A DNA stretch of 64,000 nt from Cercis canadensis. Its lineage: Eukaryota; Streptophyta; Magnoliopsida; Fabales; Fabaceae. Below, one piece after another: positions 58,441-64,000 of this stretch. How positions within the stretch are numbered: position 1 is the stretch's first letter; every line of letters begins with the position of its first letter. The stretch covers positions 62,001-126,000 of the forward strand of contig QAOA01008369.1 of NCBI GenBank assembly GCA_003255065.1, in the 5' to 3' direction. Both the position numbers and the translations under genes were made by a program. The notes under the pieces are model-generated. The model was not told the origin of the DNA, ran no database searches, and saw only the letters and a program-made list of their open reading frames with translations.

Positions 58441-58449
58441 GCTATTGAG

Positions 58450-59249
58450 GTTTCATTATGGTGAACGGTATCTTAACCCCCTCTTAGAGTAGGATAACAC
58501 TACCTTCTCACCCAATTGGGTGAATTTGGGTAAGACTCATATAGTAATTTTAGTGTCACTTATATAGTATATATAATTTACTTCATGTTACTTATATAGT
58601 ACAATTTACTTATTATTTTACTCCATACACTAATCTTATATATATGTATATGAACTAGAATAATTTATTCTATGATGGAAAATAGACTACTAATCAAATA
58701 TTTACTTCATATTTCTATAGTTCACATACATTACTATAGCATATTGAAATTTTTTTGTCTTTCTTAATACACTTTATACTCTCGCATATATTTCTTAATT
58801 AGACTTTTGGTTACAAATCAAAACTCAATTTTAGTTTAACTGTTAGTTTGCCATCCAACATGTGCTTACATGACAGTTAAGTAATAATGTGGCTAATTAC
58901 TTTTTAATATTATTGAAAAAAAAAATTTAAATTTTTTTTGCTTTATAAATTTTGGCCATAGTGTAAATTATGATGGAGTTATAAGAAGGATTTAACAAAA
59001 ATGAGACTATATTATAATTTCTTAAAGTTGGTCATATTCAACCTCTATACGGGTTGAAGATGTAGAAAACAGGTCATTCGATCTAGTTCATAATCCATTC
59101 AATTCTCACTCGAATTATCACTTCCCCTCAAAATTCCATCATTAAAAACATATAGAAGTATATATGGGACGTTTACACACAAAATCCATCTTACAGATGT
59201 TGTAAGAAAGTGCCTTTAAGAACTATTTTTTAGTGGCCTGATTTTAGGG
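58450..59249. other. AT-rich spacer
   Basis: No gene or clear repeat recognised. Confidence 0.5.
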
Positions 59250-59284
59250 TGATATTGATATAATTGATTTCTTGAAATTAATGA

Positions 59285-59465
59285 GGATTAAATCATGGAA
59301 CGGTTACATGATATTATGGAGTTTAAATCATGGAATAGTTACATGAAATAATGATGTTTGATTCATGGAGCGGTTACATGACATTATGATAATTAAATCA
59401 TGAGCCGTTACATGTTATTATGATGAATAAATCATGAGGAGTTACCTATCATGATATTATGGTAA
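59285..59465 (+). repeat. 35-bp tandem repeats upstream of the LTR TATA box
   Basis: Five units built on AAATCATGGANCGGTTACAT followed by TATTATG lie about 90-270 bases before the TATA box. Such U3 repeats act as enhancers in some Ty1/copia elements (Tnt1, Tto1); that role here is inference. Confidence 0.75.
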
Positions 59466-59552
59466 TTCAATTAGGAAATAATTATATTATAGACAAATCT
59501 CATCCATCTATTTTGATGTTTGATGGACGCAACATATGAAAGTTAAGTTACA

Positions 59553-59562
59553 TATAAATAGG
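59553..59562 (+). promoter_or_regulatory. TATA box of the copia LTR
   Basis: Reads TATAAATAGG, followed within about 30-40 bases by a CT-rich stretch where transcription could start. Confidence 0.6.
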
Positions 59563-59680
59563 TCATCTCTCTACTCATAAGGGAATACACAACAAGCATA
59601 AGTCTATACCAATCAGAAAGTGGTGTACTCGTAAGTAAGGGTCAAGGGAAAGAAACCATTTATAGATGTTGTTCTAGCGG

Positions 59681-60470
59681 TGCTAATCTACAACTAGTGC
59701 TACTTGGGTAATAGTTTAATGGCTTCCTCTTTGCCTCCAGGTATGTGAAAATCATATATTTCAAGATTTATTTTATGACGTTTATATGATGATGTATGTT
59801 TTCTTTATGTTTAGAGAAAACTATTATATGGTATCAAAGCATGGTTATGAGACTTATAATTTTCCATTGAAAGCTTGTTTGCCTGATTATTTGTTATGTG
59901 GCTAAATCAATATCTTCAATATCTCTCTTATTCTATTCTATTGATTTAAGGAATTGATTCATAGAACTGTTAATTACTTCATATGTATGATTTTATGTTT
60001 GTATTGTTTGAAGTTGCCAAAGTGACCAAACAAAAATGTTAGTAAATCATGCATATAGAGTAGTCATTTATTCANAGTGCTAATCTACAACTAGTGCTAC
60101 TTGGGTAATAGTTTAATGGCTTTCTCTTTGCCTCCAGGTATGTGAAAATCATATATTTCAAAATTTAGTTTATGACGTTTATATGATGATGTATGTTTTC
60201 TTTATGTTTAGAGAAAACTATTATATGGTATCAAAGCATGGTTATGAGACTTATGATTTTCCATTGACAGCTTGTTTGCTTGATTATTTGTTATGTGGCT
60301 AAATCAATATCTTCAATATCTCTTATTCTATTCTATTGATTTAAGGAATTGATTCATAGAACTGTTAATTACTTCATATGTATGATTTTATGTTTGTATT
60401 GTTTGAAGTTGCCAAAGTGACCAAACAAAAATGTTAGTAAATCATGCATATAGAGTAGTCATTTATTCAT
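59681..60470. repeat. Assembly-type direct duplication around N at 60075
   Basis: Bases 59681-60074 recur at about 60078-60470 with few changes. They include the primer site, which therefore appears again at 60226-60237. Confidence 0.9.
59829..59840 (+). other. Primer-binding site, initiator-Met type
   Basis: TGGTATCAAAGC, one base from the usual TGGTATCAGAGC that pairs with initiator tRNA-Met. Confidence 0.8.
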
Positions 60471-60754
60471 GACAATATGAAATGCTTATTAAGAAAAAAA
60501 ATGATGAACAGATGATGTTCACTAATTTTTAGATCTTAAGGATTTTTCCAAAGAAAAATAAGTTTTTCTATAATTAGTAAGCATAATGAGATAAATTAAA
60601 ATTCCTTCATCATATATATTTGTTTATCCAAAGGTAACATGTATGTCTAATTGAGAGTTTTTTAATTTTCTAGTAATGATGATTTGTGGCATTTAGTTAT
60701 GTTTGTATGTTGTAGCATCTGCCCAAAGGGGAACTATGATATACTTGATGTTTT
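60471..60754 (+). other. Copia leader
   Basis: AT-rich leader between the primer site copies and gag; no gene. Confidence 0.5.
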
Positions 60755-61610
60755 ATGTTTGAATTTGATATCTTTGAGCACCCATTTATTATTTCAGTTG
60801 TTCCTCTTCATCCATTGGCTTTTTCTGTTGTTATATTTAATAGTATGAACTTCTCTGAATGGAATGAACAAATCAAGTTCCACTTAAGAATAATGGATCA
60901 AGACTTGGCACTCACAAATGAGAAACATGCTGCTATTACTTATTTAAGCAGTGAGGAAGAGGAGTTATACTCTAAAGCATGTGAGAAGTCTAACAAATTA
61001 AGTCTTATATTAATGTGGATAACTACTGCAAACAACATCAAGTCTAGCATTCCACAAACAGAAAGTGTGACTGAATATTTGAGGATTGTGGAAGAACGTT
61101 TTCATTCTGCAAAAAAAGTCATTTGCTGGTAAATTAATGGCAGAACTCTAGACCATGAAGTTTGATAGGTTGCAAAGTATGCAAGAATACACCATTGAGA
61201 TGACTAATATAGCAGCAAGATTGAAAACATTAGGAATTATTGTGGATGACGCATTCCTAGTTCAATTTATTCTAAATTCATTGCCTTATGAATATGGTGC
61301 CTTTGAAATCAATTACAATTTCATTAATGATAAGTGAAATGTGAATGAATTGACTAGTAGGCTTATTCAGGAGGAAACTAGGCTAAAGACCAAGGGAGTC
61401 ATTCCATTAACAAATAAGGAAGTCATTATGTTAATGTAGCAACTCATAAAGTTGGTAAAGTACTAAAGATCAAGCCCAAGAAATTTAAGAAAAAGAAAAT
61501 GCATGCTAAAGTTCCTCAGGATGTAAAAAAGGAACAAAAGTCAGATACATGTTACTTCTGCAAAAAGGAATGACACTATAAAAAAAGATTGCCTGAAGCG
61601 CAAGGCTTAG
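60755..61610 (+). pseudogene. Copia gag, broken
   Basis: Reads the Ty1/copia gag words MNFSEWNEQIKFHLRIMDQD and VTEYLRIVEERFHSAKK. It shifts frame near 61128, then continues FDRLQSMQEYTIEMTNIAARLK and FLVQFILNSLPYEYGAF. A TGA at about 61335 and a TAG near 61437 follow. The nucleocapsid knuckle (CYFCKKE near 61550) also has a TGA inside it. Confidence 0.85.
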
Positions 61611-64000
61611 TTTGAAAAGAAAGGTATATTTAATACTTTTGTATGTTTCAAATCAAACTTAACTAAAGTTTATAATAATACTTGGTGGCTTGATTTTGGT
61701 GCTGCTACTCATGTATCCAATATGATGCAAGGATTCCTTACAATCCAAACCAAAAGCCAAACTAAAAATTTCTTATACATGAGGAATTGAATCAAAGTTC
61801 CAATTGAAGGCATAGAGATTTATCGTCCAATCCTAGATACTTGGTATTATTTGGATGTATTGCAGACTCTTTATGTACCTTCAATGTCTAGGAACCTTGT
61901 TTCTCTATCATAGTTGGATGTTTCTGGTTTTAATGTTAAGTTTAGAAATGATTGTTTCAATTTATATAAGAATTTTAAACTTGTTGGATTTGGGGTTCTT
62001 TCTGATTATTTATATAAATTGAAATTTGATAATAATTTTGAAGAATCCTTACTTATAGTCCATCATAATGTTGGAATTAAGCGTAGTATGCTTAATAAAA
62101 GTTTTACTTGTGGCATAACTGTTTGGGTCATTTATCCAAAGAAAGAATAGAAAAATTAGTAAATAATGAGATTCTTATGAATCTGAATTTTACTAATCTT
62201 GGTTTATGTGTAGATTGCATTAAGGGGAAAAAAAAAACTAAACATAATAAGAAAGGATCCACAAGAAATAGCCAGCTTCTTGAAATAATACACACTGATA
62301 TATATAGACCTTTTGATGCTCCATCTTTTAGTGGAAAAAAGTATTTTATCACTTTTATAAATGATTTTTCATGTTATGGATATGTCTATTTGCTTAAAGA
62401 AAAATCTCAAACACTAGATGCTTTTGAGGTATATATAAATTAGGTTGAAAGGAAATTAGACAAAAAGGTGAAAAATGTAAGATTCGATAGAGGTGGTGAA
62501 ACTATGAGAAATATGATGAATCAGGACAATGTCCTCGTCCTTTTGCAAAATTCCTCGAAATACATGGCATATGTACACAGTACAGTATGCCATACACATC
62601 ATAACAAAATGGTGTAGCAGAAAGGCGTAATTGAACTCTAATGGATATTGTTAGAAGCATGATGAGCAATTCATCATTACCCAATTTATTGTGGATGTAT
62701 GCACTAAAAACTTTTGTGTATTTGCTAAATAAGATTCCTAGTATGGTTGTCCCTAAAACTTCTTTTGAGTTATGGACAAAAAGAAAACCTAGTTTAAGGC
62801 ACCTGCATGTTTGGGGTTGTCCGACAGAAGTAATGGTATACAATCTACATGAAAGGAAATTAAATTCTCGAATGGTTAATAGTTACTTTATTGGTTACCT
62901 AGAGAAATCCAAAGGGTATATATTTTATTGTCCTAACCATAGTCCAAGAATTGTAGAAACCGGTAATACAAAATTTCTTGAGAATGGTGAAGTTAGTGGG
63001 AGTGTTGAACAACAAATTGTGGAAATAAAGGAAGTTGAGGTAAATATTCCTTTACCTATTAGTGTTCCTTCATCCATAGTTGTTCAAAATGATGGTCCAA
63101 TAGTTGAAGAATGTATTAACAACATTGAACATTATTTGAATGAAGAAGTACCCCTTGAGGATACTAACTTACAAAGATCTTATGCAAATGAGTCACAGGA
63201 AATACCGTTAAGAAGATCTCAAAGAGTAAAGAGATATGTGATTCTGAATGATTATGTGACTTATTTGCAAAAAGCAGATTTTGACACAGAAATTAATAAA
63301 GACCCGATTTCATTTTCACAAGCCATAGAATAAACTAAGTTTATTAAATGGATTGATGCCATGAAAGAAGAGTTAAAATCCATGGAAAATATAAATTATA
63401 GGATATTGTTGATTTGCCAAAAGGTTCTACTCAAGTCGGTTGTAAATGGGTCTTCCAGACCAAGTGTGACTTAAATGGCAATATCGAATGATATAAAGCT
63501 AGACTTGTTGCCAAAGGATATACACAGAAAGATGACACTGATTATAAAGAGACATTTTCTCTTGTCTCAAAGAAAAACTCATTACGTATCATTATGGCAT
63601 TGGCAGCTCATTTTGATTTAGAATTACACCAAATGGATGTGAAAACAACCTTTCTTAATGGAGATCTTGAGGAAGAAGTTTATATGGACCAACTTGAAGG
63701 TTTCCCAATTGAACGAAAATGCCATATGATGTGTCAGCTTAAGAAGTCAATATCTAGACTAAAACAAGCTTCTCGGCAATGGTATATTAAGTTCAATAAT
63801 AACATTACTTCTTTTGATTTTGAAGAAAATATTATTGATCATTGTATATATCAAAAGATCAGTGGGAGTAAAGTTATATTTTTAGTCCTATATGTTGATT
63901 ATATCTTGCTTGCTACTAATGATTTGTGTATATTGCGTGAGACTAAGGATTATCTCTCAAAGAATTTTAAAATGAAAGATATGGGAGAGGCATCCTATGA
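61611..64000 (+). pseudogene. Copia protease, integrase and reverse transcriptase, broken, cut by window end
   Basis: Protease: WWLDFGAATHVSN near 61685. Gag-pre-integrase zinc part: CLGHLSKERIEKLV and CVDCIKGK near 62110-62230. Integrase core: D in IIHTDIYRPF (about 62298), D in VRFDRGGE (about 62487) and E in a GVAERR word of another frame (about 62615), then WGCPTEVMVYN and FIGYLEKSKGYIF. RT: WVFQTKCDLNGN, ARLVAKGYTQ, MDVKTTFLNGDLEEEVYM and LYVDYILLATND near 63890, where the second catalytic Asp of YVDD is replaced by Tyr. Stops or frameshifts occur near 62148, 62441, 62618, 63331 and 63490. The sequence ends inside the RT. Confidence 0.88.

Larger units (their letters stand above)
59250..59827 (+). 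repeat. Putative 5' LTR of the copia element
   Basis: Defined by its place before the primer site, a TATA box and upstream tandem repeats. It cannot be compared with its partner, which is outside the window. Confidence 0.5.
59250..64000 (+). mobile_element. Ty1/copia LTR retrotransposon, running off the window
   Basis: A putative 5' LTR, an initiator-Met-type primer site (59829-59840), gag, protease, integrase and RT occur in the Ty1/copia order (integrase before RT). The 3' part and 3' LTR are outside the window. The LTR borders are not certain: the left start TGATATTG at 59250 is a guess, and the right end lacks a clear CA. Confidence 0.85.

Noticed and set aside
58209-58448. 79-codon plus-strand frame
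   Set aside because: It runs through the terminal repeat and into the flanking target duplication of the 1.27-kb element, and has no recognised domain.
61-63900. tRNA and rRNA genes
   Set aside because: No cloverleaf-forming stretch with intact A and B boxes and no rRNA core sequence was recognised; the tRNA-like words seen are retroelement primer sites.

Overview
This window is plant nuclear DNA from a woody-type eudicot. It is dominated by transposable elements with spliceosomal-intron genes, AT-rich spacers and plant-specific families (Athila, Ogre/Tat, PIF/Harbinger, MULE, CACTA, L1-type LINE, Ty1/copia). It holds one gene that looks intact, a G-type lectin receptor-like kinase (51423-53873, minus), and one fragment of a PR-10/Bet v 1 gene. 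The C-terminal wording of the PR-10 fragment recalls Fagales homologues, but the species cannot be settled from sequence alone. I see no tRNA, rRNA, CRISPR, phage or bacterial feature.

Layout. 1-14037: Athila-lineage Ty3 retrotransposon on the minus strand, 3' LTR cut by the window edge, 5' LTR 12610-14037, with gag, protease, RT, RNase H, integrase and an env-position ORF, all broken by stops. 14038-21095: Mutator-like element (MULE) with a degenerate transposase and terminal GGGACCAAA repeats. 21294-26088: two-gene PIF/Harbinger element (HARBI1-type nuclease plus Myb/SANT-like protein), decayed. 26180-50200: an L1-type LINE split by about 22.5 kb of nested elements. Inside it sits a plus-strand Athila-like element (27118-48951) with gag and protease but no RT. 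Its gag is interrupted by an inverted solo LTR (29217-30673, target duplication ACAAT) and by a PIF/Harbinger element (30967-43545, target duplication TAA). That PIF element carries a PR-10 exon and was itself hit by an Ogre/Tat-like element (32980-41415, target duplication ACAAC) and a fold-back MULE-type element (42133-42862, target duplication CACTGTCA). A CACTA terminus (48952-49637) closes the stack. 50201-54600: a small kinase remnant, the receptor kinase and a 135-bp tandem duplication at its 5' side. 54681-55584: poly-T run and an 818-base assembly gap. 55585-59249: AT-rich spacer with a 1.27-kb element flanked by 9-bp duplications. 59250-64000: plus-strand Ty1/copia element running off the end.

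Assembly warning. Ten of the eleven isolated single N bases sit exactly between two near-identical direct copies of 0.17-1.2 kb. These look like unmerged contig overlaps rather than biological duplications, and they create false in-frame repeats and frameshifts. The eleventh is in a poly-T run.

The elements do not form a pathway. The informative content is the order of insertion, readable from exact target-site duplications, and the host gene pieces carried along. I did not find a convincing new biological system. The most unusual items are a PR-10 exon inside a PIF/Harbinger element, a cysteine-rich repeat tail behind a retroelement protease, and a fold-back element built from 23-bp repeats.
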